Assembly: GCA_964451885.1 (NCBI GenBank)
Contig: CAYVJW010000018.1
Coordinates: 1-20,233 of the forward strand
DNA: 20,233 nucleotides
Origin: CAYVJW01 sp964451885
Lineage (GTDB): Bacteria; Patescibacteriota; Gracilibacteria; UBA4473
Reading direction: 5' to 3'
Shown: piece by piece, positions 12,923 to 20,233 of the stretch
Position numbering within the stretch: the stretch's first letter is position 1
How the letters are laid out: each line of letters opens with the position of its first letter
Made by a program: the position numbers and the translations under genes
Notes under the pieces: model-generated
The model's input: the letters and a program-made list of their open reading frames with translations, nothing else
Told to the model about the DNA's origin: nothing
Databases searched by the model: none

Positions 12923-14118
12923 AAACAATCTTCCTTGCTGCCGGACAAAGTTCTCGAACAGAACCAATTTCTAATAAAAATTTTTTAGAATTCTGTGGTG
13001 AACCACTTTTTATTAAGCTACTTAAAAATGCGAAAAAAGGAGGGCTTTCTGATTTTATTTTAGTAGCCCAAGAAAGTAATGCGACAAAATATAAAAAATT
13101 ATTAAATCATTTTAAATTTACAGCTGAAGTTGTAATACAGAAAAGATTAGAAGAAGGACAAGCAGGGGGTGTTAAGATAGGATTAAAAAAAGTTCCGGAT
13201 AACGAACCGGTTTTTGTCCTTGGGGGTAATGATTTAATTGCCCCAGAAACATATAAAAATATTATAAAACAATCTAAAGGAATAGACGGAGCGATTCTTG
13301 CAAAAAAAATAAAGCAGTATTTCCCCGGCGGATACCTGCAGATAGATAATAAAAAAAAAATTTCCCGAATTATTGAAAAACCGGGAAAAGGAAATGAACC
13401 TTCTGATTTAATAAATATTGTTGCCCATTTTTTTACGCGTGCGAAAGATTTTAAAACTGCTTTAAGAGAAGCGAAGTCAAAAAACGATGATGTTTATGAA
13501 ATAGCGCTTCAAAACTTATTTAGGGAAAAAAACTTTATAGCGGTAGAATACCGAGATATTTGGAAAACAATTAAATACTCATGGCACATACTGGATATGA
13601 TGGACTTTTATTTAAATACACAAAAAAACTATATATCCAATACAGCAAAAATAGCAAAAAACGCCACATTAAAAGGGGAAAATATCATTATCTCAGATAA
13701 CGTAAAAATTTATGAAAATTCTACTATACAAGGCCCTTGTTTTATTGGGAAGAATTCAATTATTGGAAATAACGCACTTATAAGAAATTCAATGATAGGT
13801 AGTAAATGCACTATCGGTTTTAACACGGAAATAGCCAGAAGTTATCTGGCTGGGAATATAACAACACATTTTGCTTATATCGGAGACTCTATAATAGATG
13901 AAAATGTTAACTTTGGTGCATTCTCATGTACCGCAAACCTACGCCTCGACAAAAAAAATATTAGAGTTGAAATAAGAAAAGAAAAACTGGATTCAAAACG
14001 TAGAAAACTCGGCGCAATTGTTGGAAAAGGATCTCAAATAGGAGTTCATGCAAAACTAATGCCGGGAATAAAATTAAAGAAAGACAGCCTTGTGTTACCG
14101 GGGGAAGTGATGAAATAA
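12919..14118 (+). CDS. GlmU-like sugar-1-phosphate nucleotidylyltransferase with beta-helix domain
   Basis: Probable bifunctional UDP-GlcNAc-type pyrophosphorylase and acyltransferase of cell-wall precursor synthesis (399 aa; archaeal-type enzymes are ~400, E. coli GlmU 456). The N-terminal Rossmann-like domain has LAAGQSSR (6-13, in place of the common LAAGxGTR), K20, GGND (102-105) and EKPG (153-156). Residues ~238-395 form left-handed beta-helix hexapeptide repeats (IAKNATLKGENIIISDNVKI, then FIGKNSIIGNNALI). The YIGDSIIDENVNFGAFSCTANLR stretch (320-342) is typical of the acetyltransferase site loop. The altered nucleotide-binding motif leaves the exact sugar and nucleotide open. ATGA overlap with the upstream gene. 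Confidence 0.8.
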   Translation: MKTIFLAAGQSSRTEPISNKNFLEFCGEPLFIKLLKNAKKGGLSDFILVAQESNATKYKKLLNHFKFTAEVVIQKRLEEGQAGGVKIGLKKVPDNEPVFVLGGNDLIAPETYKNIIKQSKGIDGAILAKKIKQYFPGGYLQIDNKKKISRIIEKPGKGNEPSDLINIVAHFFTRAKDFKTALREAKSKNDDVYEIALQNLFREKNFIAVEYRDIWKTIKYSWHILDMMDFYLNTQKNYISNTAKIAKNATLKGENIIISDNVKIYENSTIQGPCFIGKNSIIGNNALIRNSMIGSKCTIGFNTEIARSYLAGNITTHFAYIGDSIIDENVNFGAFSCTANLRLDKKNIRVEIRKEKLDSKRRKLGAIVGKGSQIGVHAKLMPGIKLKKDSLVLPGEVMK

Positions 14119-14587
14119 TACTCTATTTGTTCGATTAACAAATACAAAAGAATTCATATATTATTCTGTCTTTTGTGAACAAATAATCATAAAGTTTTCC
14201 ACAAGAATGTAAAAACATCAAGAAAAAAAACATCGCTCAAAAACACTCCCAATACGAAAGAAAAAATAATGAATAACAATTTTATAAAAACGCAGAAAAA
14301 TATTATTAATTGACAGGTATCTTTTTCCTATTTTACGCACACTAATAAAAAGAAAAAAGGGAGGAAAAGGTTTTCCTTATATTTTCTTTCTTACTTCTAT
14401 ATATAAATATATATTTTTTAAAACACATACAATAATAAGAAAAAAGGAAAGAATTAAGAAAAAATTTGACTTTATTATAAAAATTATTATGCTTTGCGCA
14501 CATTTTATCGAATGCATCTAGTTACTATCTCTTATTTTCAAACAGAAGTAAGAGGAGCTAGAATTCGTTTATTTTAAGGCTTTGTGT
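14119..14587. other. 469-bp AT-rich spacer and rpoB leader
   Basis: No gene seen. A perfect 8-bp inverted repeat TATTTGTT/AACAAATA (14124-14144) lies just after the preceding stop but has no U-tract. AGGAAAA-GG-TTTTCCT (14362-14377) is a second inverted repeat. TTGACA at 14310 has no convincing -10. The main promoter is annotated at 14466; TTTTCA (14535-14540), 18 bp, TAGAAT (14559-14564) is a second weak one. Confidence 0.5.
14466..14493 (+). promoter_or_regulatory. Candidate rpoB promoter
   Basis: TTGACT (14466-14471), 16-bp spacer, TATGCT (14488-14493). Predicted start about 14500, giving a leader of roughly 88 nt before the rpoB ATG. Confidence 0.5.
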
Positions 14588-17500
14588 ATGGTTAATAAAA
14601 ACATTCGGTTTCCCTCCAAGCTTACTCCTACAAAAGAAAATAACGGACGCTTCTTTTTTACTGATATAGGAAAAGATTTTCCATTTCCTGATTTAATAGA
14701 AATCCAGACAAAATCTTACTCCTGGTTTTTAGAAGCCGGAATAAAAGAGCTTTTTTCTGAAATCAATCCAATTGTCGACGCAACAGAAAAAAAATTAAAA
14801 CTCGAAATAGTGAAACACGAAATCGATGAGCCTAAATATGATCTGGAAGAATGTAAAAAGAAAGGATTGTCTTATGAAGCAGCGATTCGTGCCCATGTTG
14901 CGCTAACAAATATAGAAACTGGAGAGATAAAAGAGCAAGATGTCTATTTTGGGCAAATACCATTAATTACAAAAGAAGGTACTTTTATAATCAATGGAAT
15001 CGAAAGGGTTATTGTTTCTCAAATTGTTAGGTCTCCGGGGATTTTTTATGCAGAAAACCAAACCGTACCGGGGGGCTATCAAGTAAAAATGATTCCAAAA
15101 AGAGGGGCGTGGCTGGAAGTTGAGACAGACAAAAAAGGGGTGGTGTGGGTAAAAGTAGACAGAAAAAGAAAAATTCCGGTTTCTATGTTTCTAAGGGCAT
15201 TTGGTTATTCAACAGATAAGGAAATTATAGATTTATTTAAGGATCAGGAAAAAGGAGTGGAAACGATATTAAAAACTCTTGATAAAGATGAGACTTCAAA
15301 CGAAAGGGAGGCGTGGCAAGGTGTGTATAAAAGAATTCGTCCAGGGGATTTAGCCACTCCGGATAACGCAAAAAACTTTTTAGAATCAATGTTTTTTGAT
15401 TATAAAAAGTATGATCTCGGACCAATTGCAAGATATAAGATAAATAAGCGCTTCGATTTGAAGACGAAAGATAATGAAGAAGGAAGAATTTTTAAAATAG
15501 AAGACTTTATTGAAATGATCCGAGGAATTATCAAGTTGTCTGGTAAAAAAGATGAAATAGATGATATAGATCACTTAGGAAATAGGCGGATCCGTGGTGT
15601 TGGTGAATTGGTTCAAAATAAGTTTCGTGTTGGATTATTCAGAACAGAAAGAATTGTTCGCGACCGAATGAGTATTGTTGATCTGGAAACAGTAACCCCG
15701 ACCCAGCTTATAAATTGTCGGCCGATTACAGCAGCGATGCATGAGTTTTTTGCCTCATCTCAATTGTCTCAATTTATGGATCAAACCAATCCTCTTGCGG
15801 CACTTGAACACAGGCGGAGAATTTCAGCCATGGGGCCGGGAGGGCTGTCCCGAGAAAGGGCATCTTTTGAAGTCCGTGACGTTCACCCCTCTCATTACGG
15901 GAGAATTTGTCCGGTTACTACTCCGGAAGGGCCAAACATAGGATTGGTATTACATTTGGCAGCTTACGCAAAAGTTAATCAATTTGGTTTTATTGAAACA
16001 CCGTATCGCCTGATAAAGAGAACTTTGAGGAATGATGGGAAAGCAGCAATAGATATGTTTGCAGGAGAAGACATAATAGACGGAAAGAAAGTATTAGTGA
16101 AAAAAAGAGAACGAATAACAAAAGACGCAGCGGGAAAACTAGCGAAAGTGAAATCTTTAAAAGAAGTGCCGGTATGGCCATATATTTCAGATGAAGTAAT
16201 ATATTATGATGCGGACTCCGAGCGAAATATGTGTATCGCACAAGCAAATTCTGCGGTGGACGAAAACGGGCAATTTATAAACGACCAAATATCGGCACGA
16301 AAAAATTTCGAAGCGGGCTCGTACTATATTGACGAGATAACACATATTGATATTTCTCCAAAACAGATTATCTCGCTTTCAACCTCTCTTATTTCTTTTC
16401 TGGAACATGATGATAATACAAGGGCGCTGATGGGATCAAATATGCAGAGACAAGCAGTGCCATTAATTTCTCCAGAATCCCCGCTTATAGGAACCGGAAT
16501 GGAAGGAATTACTTCGGCCGGGGAGAGTATCAGGGCTCCGGAAGCCGGAGAGATAAAAAAAGCCGATGCCCAGGGGGTTATGTTTATCGGGAAATCAGGG
16601 AAAAAAGAGTATTTTTCGGCGGTGAATTTCGCAAGAACAAATCAGTCTACATGTATAAATCAACGAGTATGCGTAGAGGGGGGGGATAAAGTTAAAAAAG
16701 ACGATATACTCATAGACGGGGCATCAGTACAAGACGGCGAAATTGCATTGGGGTGTAACTTACTGGTGGCCTATATGTCATGGGAAGGATATAACTTTGA
16801 AGACGCGGTTATTGTCTCTGACAGGGTAGTGAGGGAAGGATTATTTAATTCGATACATATAGAGCGATACGAGATAGACGTAAGAGATACAAAATTAGGC
16901 GCGGAAGAATTAACGGCAGATATTCCCAATGTAGCCGTATCAAAATTAAAGGATCTGGACGAAAGCGGATTAGTTAGGGTTGGGGCGACGGCTCTTGCCG
17001 GAGACATACTTGCTGGAAAAGTAACTCCGAAAGGGGAAACAGAATTAACAGCCGAAGATAGGCTGCTTCGGGCAATTTTCGGTGAAAAAGCACATGACGT
17101 AAAAGATTCTTCTTTACGCCTTCCTAGAGGCTCGGGAGGAAAAGTAATTGAAGTACAAGTTTTAGATAGAGGAAAAGGAGACGATCTACCAACAGGTGTT
17201 TTACAGAGGATACAAGTAAAAGTTGCTCAGATGAGACATCTGGAAGCAGGGGATAAAATGGCAGGAAGGCATGGAAACAAGGGGGTGATATCTAAAATTG
17301 TGCCGATAGAAAACATGCCGCACATGGAGGATGGAACCCCGGTAGACATAATTTTAAACCCATTAGGGGTCTCCTCTCGCATGAATATCGGGCAAATACT
17401 CGAAACACATTTAGGGTTGGCGGCAGAAAAAATAAAAATAAAAGTAGCCACTCCCGCCTTGGGAGGGATAAAAATCGATAAAATAAATAATTTCTTAAAG

Positions 17501-18103
17501 GAAACTGGGGTACCGGAAGACGGGAAATTCCAATTATATGACGGGCAGACGGGAGAACCGTTTGACCACACCGTGACAGTCGGGATAGTCTATATGTTAA
17601 AATTAATCCATTTAGTGGAAGACAAAATACACGCCCGGTCAGTAGGACCGTATTCATTAGTAACACAACAGCCATTAGGCGGAAAGGCGCAAAACGGAGG
17701 ACAAAGGTTTGGAGAGATGGAAGTGTGGGCACTAGAGGCTTATGCGGCCTCATACACGCTTCAGGAGATGCTGACTATAAAATCAGATGATGTACACGGA
17801 AGAGCTAGGGCTTATGAAGCAATCGTAAAAGATGAAGCAATTGAGTCAGTAACAATTCCGGAATCATTTAATGTGTTAATAAAAGAACTACAGTCTTTAG
17901 GGCTTAAGGTTGAATTGTTAAAAAAGGGAGAGGTTGAAAAAGGGGAAATAATGATAGAATCAGAAGATGAACCAGAAAAAGATCTTATAGAACAATCGTC
18001 TGATGCAAAAATGGTGATGGATGAAGCAGAAATACCTCAAGATCCGGGGATTTCGGTTGAAGAAGCGGGTGATGAAGGGGAGGTGGAGAAGGAAGTGGTG
18101 TAA
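14588..18103 (+). CDS. rpoB: DNA-directed RNA polymerase subunit beta
   Basis: Catalytic beta subunit of RNA polymerase, 1171 aa, close to Gram-positive length and lacking the large E. coli insertions. Landmarks: the rifampicin-region motif SSQLSQFMDQTNPLAALEHR (~390) continuing RRISAMGPGGLSRERA, RDVHPSHYGRICPVTTPEGP, the invariant KMAGRHGNKGVIS (~890) and GGQRFGEMEVWALEAYAA (~1030). The C-terminus carries an acidic Glu/Asp-rich tail of ~50 residues beyond the conserved core. ATG 14588 is chosen over TTG 14582, and AAGG lies ~10 nt upstream. rpoC, normally the next gene, is absent; tRNA-Gly follows after 3 nt. rplJ/rplL are not upstream either. Confidence 0.97.
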   Translation: MVNKNIRFPSKLTPTKENNGRFFFTDIGKDFPFPDLIEIQTKSYSWFLEAGIKELFSEINPIVDATEKKLKLEIVKHEIDEPKYDLEECKKKGLSYEAAIRAHVALTNIETGEIKEQDVYFGQIPLITKEGTFIINGIERVIVSQIVRSPGIFYAENQTVPGGYQVKMIPKRGAWLEVETDKKGVVWVKVDRKRKIPVSMFLRAFGYSTDKEIIDLFKDQEKGVETILKTLDKDETSNEREAWQGVYKRIRPGDLATPDNAKNFLESMFFDYKKYDLGPIARYKINKRFDLKTKDNEEGRIFKIEDFIEMIRGIIKLSGKKDEIDDIDHLGNRRIRGVGELVQNKFRVGLFRTERIVRDRMSIVDLETVTPTQLINCRPITAAMHEFFASSQLSQFMDQTNPLAALEHRRRISAMGPGGLSRERASFEVRDVHPSHYGRICPVTTPEGPNIGLVLHLAAYAKVNQFGFIETPYRLIKRTLRNDGKAAIDMFAGEDIIDGKKVLVKKRERITKDAAGKLAKVKSLKEVPVWPYISDEVIYYDADSERNMCIAQANSAVDENGQFINDQISARKNFEAGSYYIDEITHIDISPKQIISLSTSLISFLEHDDNTRALMGSNMQRQAVPLISPESPLIGTGMEGITSAGESIRAPEAGEIKKADAQGVMFIGKSGKKEYFSAVNFARTNQSTCINQRVCVEGGDKVKKDDILIDGASVQDGEIALGCNLLVAYMSWEGYNFEDAVIVSDRVVREGLFNSIHIERYEIDVRDTKLGAEELTADIPNVAVSKLKDLDESGLVRVGATALAGDILAGKVTPKGETELTAEDRLLRAIFGEKAHDVKDSSLRLPRGSGGKVIEVQVLDRGKGDDLPTGVLQRIQVKVAQMRHLEAGDKMAGRHGNKGVISKIVPIENMPHMEDGTPVDIILNPLGVSSRMNIGQILETHLGLAAEKIKIKVATPALGGIKIDKINNFLKETGVPEDGKFQLYDGQTGEPFDHTVTVGIVYMLKLIHLVEDKIHARSVGPYSLVTQQPLGGKAQNGGQRFGEMEVWALEAYAASYTLQEMLTIKSDDVHGRARAYEAIVKDEAIESVTIPESFNVLIKELQSLGLKVELLKKGEVEKGEIMIESEDEPEKDLIEQSSDAKMVMDEAEIPQDPGISVEEAGDEGEVEKEVV

Positions 18104-18106
18104 AAA

Positions 18107-18181
18107 GCGCGCATCGTATAGTGGCTATTACACGGCCTTGCCAAGGCTGAGACACGGGTTCAATTCCCGTTGCGCGCTCCA
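18107..18181 (+). tRNA. tRNA-Gly(GCC), CCA encoded
   Basis: Full cloverleaf: 7-bp acceptor GCGCGCA/TGCGCGC, 3-bp D stem, 5-bp anticodon stem (one G-U) with loop TTGCCAA (anticodon GCC at 18140-18142), a 4-nt variable loop, 5-bp T stem ACGGG/CCCGT with loop TTCAATT, discriminator U and encoded CCA (18179-18181). It starts 3 nt after the rpoB stop, so it is probably cut from the rpoB transcript. The U discriminator is normal for bacterial tRNA-Gly. Confidence 0.95.
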
Positions 18182-18253
18182 TCGTCGGAAGAAACTCCAT
18201 GTCTACGTCCCTCCTAGGGTCGAGACTTCGCTTATTCCATTTCTTCCTCCTCT

Positions 18254-18283
18254 CAAATTTGAATCTTTAGGGATTAAAATTTG
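18254..18283 (+). terminator. Hairpin between tRNA-Gly and map
   Basis: CAAATTT/AAATTTG-type stem plus AATC/GATT, 11 bp with one G-A mismatch and loop TTTAGG, followed by GGGTTTTAG. It could end the rpoB-tRNA transcript, but the U-tract is poor and it overlaps the candidate map -35. Confidence 0.35.
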
Positions 18284-18309
18284 GGTTTTAGAACAAAAAA
18301 CACAATACT
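18281..18309 (+). promoter_or_regulatory. Weak map promoter candidate implying a leaderless mRNA
   Basis: TTGGGT (18281-18286), 17-bp spacer, AATACT (18304-18309). The 6-nt gap to ATG 18316 would place the transcription start on the start codon. Both hexamers are weak matches (3/6 and 4/6). Confidence 0.3.
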
Positions 18310-18315
18310 TAGTAC

Positions 18316-19056
18316 ATGATCAAATCTCCCGAAGAAATCGAAATAATGAGGTATGCCGGGAAAATACTTCAGGCGGCCCAAAGGGGAGTGAAGGAGCTTT
18401 GTCGGCCGGGGATGATACTTAAAGAACTAGATAAAGTGGCAGAGGATATAATACGGGAACATAGAGCGCTTCCTGGTTTTAAAGGATATAAAGGGTTTCC
18501 GGCTACGCTTTGTACAATGATAAATTCGGAAGTGGTACATGGGATTCCGGATAACCGAAAACTAAAAGAAGGGGATTTATTCTCTGTTGATTGCGGGGTG
18601 ATATGGAAAGGGTTTTATTCTGATGCTGCCTTTTCTCTTATAATAGGCGGAGATAATTTAAACCCAGAAAGGGCCAGATTTTCAAATTGTGTGAGAGACG
18701 CCTTACTTGCAGGATGTAAAGCGGCAAAAGCAGGGAATTATGTGGGGGACATAGGGTACACAGTAGAGCATATTATTAAAAAAGGAGGATATTCTATCTG
18801 TAAGCAATATACAGGGCACGGGCTAGGAAAAGAGCTTTGGGAAGAACCTTCAATATTTAACTATGGAAAACCAAAAACAGGGAAAAAACTGGAAGCGGGG
18901 ATGACTATTGCCATTGAACCGATAGTTACTAAAGGGAACCCAAAAACAAAAGTTCTAAAAGACGGTTGGACGGTGGTGACAGTTGATGGGCGCGATGCCT
19001 GCCAATGGGAGCACTGCGGGGTGGTGACGGAGAAAGGGTTGGAGATATTCGCGTAG
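18316..19056 (+). CDS. map: Methionine aminopeptidase, type I
   Basis: Removes the initiator methionine from new proteins; cytosolic, two-metal peptidase. 246 aa, standard for type Ia enzymes without a zinc-finger extension. The metal and catalytic residues are present: H75 (VVHGIP), D92 (VDCGV), D103 (YSDAAF), H168 (TGHGLG), E201 (IEPIV) and E232 (WEHCG). ATG 18316 starts directly with MIKSPEEIE, the normal N-terminus. No Shine-Dalgarno is visible, consistent with the leaderless possibility. rpe follows after 38 nt. Confidence 0.96.
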   Translation: MIKSPEEIEIMRYAGKILQAAQRGVKELCRPGMILKELDKVAEDIIREHRALPGFKGYKGFPATLCTMINSEVVHGIPDNRKLKEGDLFSVDCGVIWKGFYSDAAFSLIIGGDNLNPERARFSNCVRDALLAGCKAAKAGNYVGDIGYTVEHIIKKGGYSICKQYTGHGLGKELWEEPSIFNYGKPKTGKKLEAGMTIAIEPIVTKGNPKTKVLKDGWTVVTVDGRDACQWEHCGVVTEKGLEIFA

Positions 19057-19094
19057 TGAGTTTCTTTTGAAATTTTAAATTTATAATTTTTATT

Positions 19095-19730
19095 ATGAAA
19101 ATTGCTCCATCCATCCTCGATGCAAACTTCCAACACCTTCAATCCGAAATAAATTCTATTCAACAGGCGGATAGAATTCATCTGGATATTATGGATGGAC
19201 AATATGTCCCAGGAATTACTTTTGGAGCCCCTATTTTAAAACACATTAATTTCCCGGTAGAGACAGAAGCCCACCTAATGATAAGCGACCCGGAAACTCA
19301 ATTCGAAGCCTTTGAGAAATTAGGGGTTTCCGGAATTACATTTCACATAGAAAACACCGGAAACACAAAAACAATTAACCTTTTAAATAATCTAAAAATA
19401 CGGAAAAGCCGAGCCGGAATTTGTGTAGATGGTCATACCTCCTCAGAAATATTATCGGACGAAATTTTAAGAATGGCTAATCAAATTTTATTTATGTCGG
19501 TTAAAGCTGGAAAAGGAGGACAAAAATTCATGCCAGATGTATTGGAAAAAATAAAAGACGTGCGAAACAGAGGATTTAAAGGAGAGATAGAGGTGGACGG
19601 GGGAGTGAATTTAGAAAATGCGAAAGACTTAAAAAAAGCTGGGGCTGATATAGTGGTAGTAGGAAGTTTTATAATGAAAAAACAGCCAGAGGAACGGGAG
19701 AGTATTATAAAAGCCTTTCAGAAAATTTAA
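19095..19730 (+). CDS. rpe: Ribulose-phosphate 3-epimerase
   Basis: Interconverts ribulose-5-phosphate and xylulose-5-phosphate in the pentose phosphate pathway; cytosolic TIM barrel, 211 aa (usual ~220). Metal and catalytic residues: H29 and D31 in IHLDIMDG, H60 in EAHLMI, D168 in EVDGGVN, plus the IAPSILDANF start. The usual VNPGFGGQ loop reads VKAGKGGQ (136-143), a noticeable change near the substrate phosphate. TATAAT (19082-19087) ends 7 nt before the ATG, so a leaderless transcript is possible, although no -35 is seen and read-through from map is equally likely. Confidence 0.94.
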   Translation: MKIAPSILDANFQHLQSEINSIQQADRIHLDIMDGQYVPGITFGAPILKHINFPVETEAHLMISDPETQFEAFEKLGVSGITFHIENTGNTKTINLLNNLKIRKSRAGICVDGHTSSEILSDEILRMANQILFMSVKAGKGGQKFMPDVLEKIKDVRNRGFKGEIEVDGGVNLENAKDLKKAGADIVVVGSFIMKKQPEERESIIKAFQKI

Positions 19731-20233
19731 TCCCTCCTTCTCTTTTATAAACATTATAAGACGAAGTTGGCTCTCAATTCCAATCTTTCCCCTTTTTAAT
19801 TACAAAAAGATTTCAACCGGATTTTAAATCCACTTTTCGCTTGTTTTAGCCAAAAAATAGCCTCCTTTTTTTTATTTCGTGCCTAGAACCTACCCCCTCA
19901 TCAAATAAATTTACTCATTTTTCTATCAAAGTAAAATGAATTATCAGCAAAGTCGTTCCTAGAAAAACAGATTATTTTCGAGTTGTCGGCATCAGTTAGC
20001 CAAAACAGCGTTTAAAACCCGTTCAACTTGAAGTGGCGGTAGAATCTGGGGGAAGGGGTAAGTTTTAAGAGGCTTCGATATTATTCGGCAATAACTCTAA
20101 TGCAAATCTGAGTGAATTTGAACATGTTATTTTATCGTTCCCCCTTAATTCACAACACTGTTTTACGACCTCAATCTCTATTAATCGAAAAACTGGGAGT
20201 GCGCCTAATTCCAACCATCCTGAATCTGTTTTA
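19731..20233. other. 503-bp gene-free region at the right edge
   Basis: No credible gene or RNA recognised. It contains an 8-T tract at ~19866 without a clear stem, TTATT/AATAA around 20080, and copy 2 of the 39-bp repeat. The content suggests decayed or regulatory DNA, possibly upstream of a gene beyond the window. Confidence 0.5.
20098..20136. repeat. 39-bp repeat, copy 2
   Basis: Same sequence as 10452-10490 (TAATGCAAATCTGAG ... TTATTTTATC) with two transitions, in the same orientation. Flanks on both sides are unrelated between the copies. Confidence 0.75.

Noticed and set aside
15740..15900. Rifampicin-resistance change in RpoB
   Set aside because: The contact residues (Q, D, H, R, S) are present; Leu to Met in SAMGPGG is conservative and not evidence of resistance.
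17985..18200. Minus-strand frame with MERATGIEPV
   Set aside because: Antisense of tRNA-Gly plus the rpoB 3' end; this peptide is a well-known artefact of tRNA antisense.
1..20233. UGA recoding (code 4 or 25)
   Set aside because: UGA ends mazF, the DUF1858 gene and the 5583-8564 gene at sensible places, and no internal UGA is needed.
1..20233. CRISPR array
   Set aside because: No evenly spaced direct repeats with spacers. The only tandem array is the 21-bp coding repeat at 301-384.

Overview
The window looks like a piece of a small, streamlined bacterial genome, most likely a Patescibacteria/CPR lineage close to Parcubacteria. This is inference from gene content: a short four-domain ribosomal protein S1, a GlmU-like enzyme of archaeal/CPR type, a compact RpoB, few Shine-Dalgarno sequences, AT-rich spacers and very large cysteine-rich secreted proteins. 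UGA is read as stop (mazF, the DUF1858 gene and the second secreted protein all end in it), so the Gracilibacteria/SR1 recoding does not apply.

Left half (1-8766), accessory. Two giant secreted proteins lie on the minus strand (89-3745 and 5583-8564). They share one plan: signal peptide, a variable head, a Lys/Pro/Thr linker or coiled coil, a small DxDGDG domain, then arrays of six-cysteine modules ending in CC. Between them are an NYN-family RNase (minus), a mazEF toxin-antitoxin pair (plus), a tRNA-like cloverleaf, and three compact minus-strand units (A, B, C), each with a sigma70-type promoter, about 60-70 nt and an intrinsic terminator. A repeat carrying the start codon and first signal-peptide codons of the secreted proteins (core AATCCGTGTAATCTGTGACC) occurs in several copies. 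In the first big gene this leader is split by an in-frame 132-bp insertion that contains unit A. Just upstream of the second big gene lies the decayed 3' end of a REP-associated (Y1/RAYT) transposase, whose stop codon falls inside the repeat. Together this looks like a remodelled island in which transposon ends, leaders and small transcription units have been shuffled.

Right half (8808-19730), housekeeping, all plus strand: pyrG; a zinc-ribbon and a coiled-coil membrane protein; a cluster of S1, a DUF1858 protein and a GlmU-like nucleotidyltransferase; a 470-bp AT-rich spacer; rpoB with tRNA-Gly(GCC) 3 nt after its stop; then map and rpe. rpoC does not follow rpoB. A 39-bp repeat sits at the pyrG stop codon and again in the gene-free region after rpe.

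The best candidate for something undescribed is the cysteine-module secreted protein family with its shared, repeat-borne leader and the associated promoter-terminator units.
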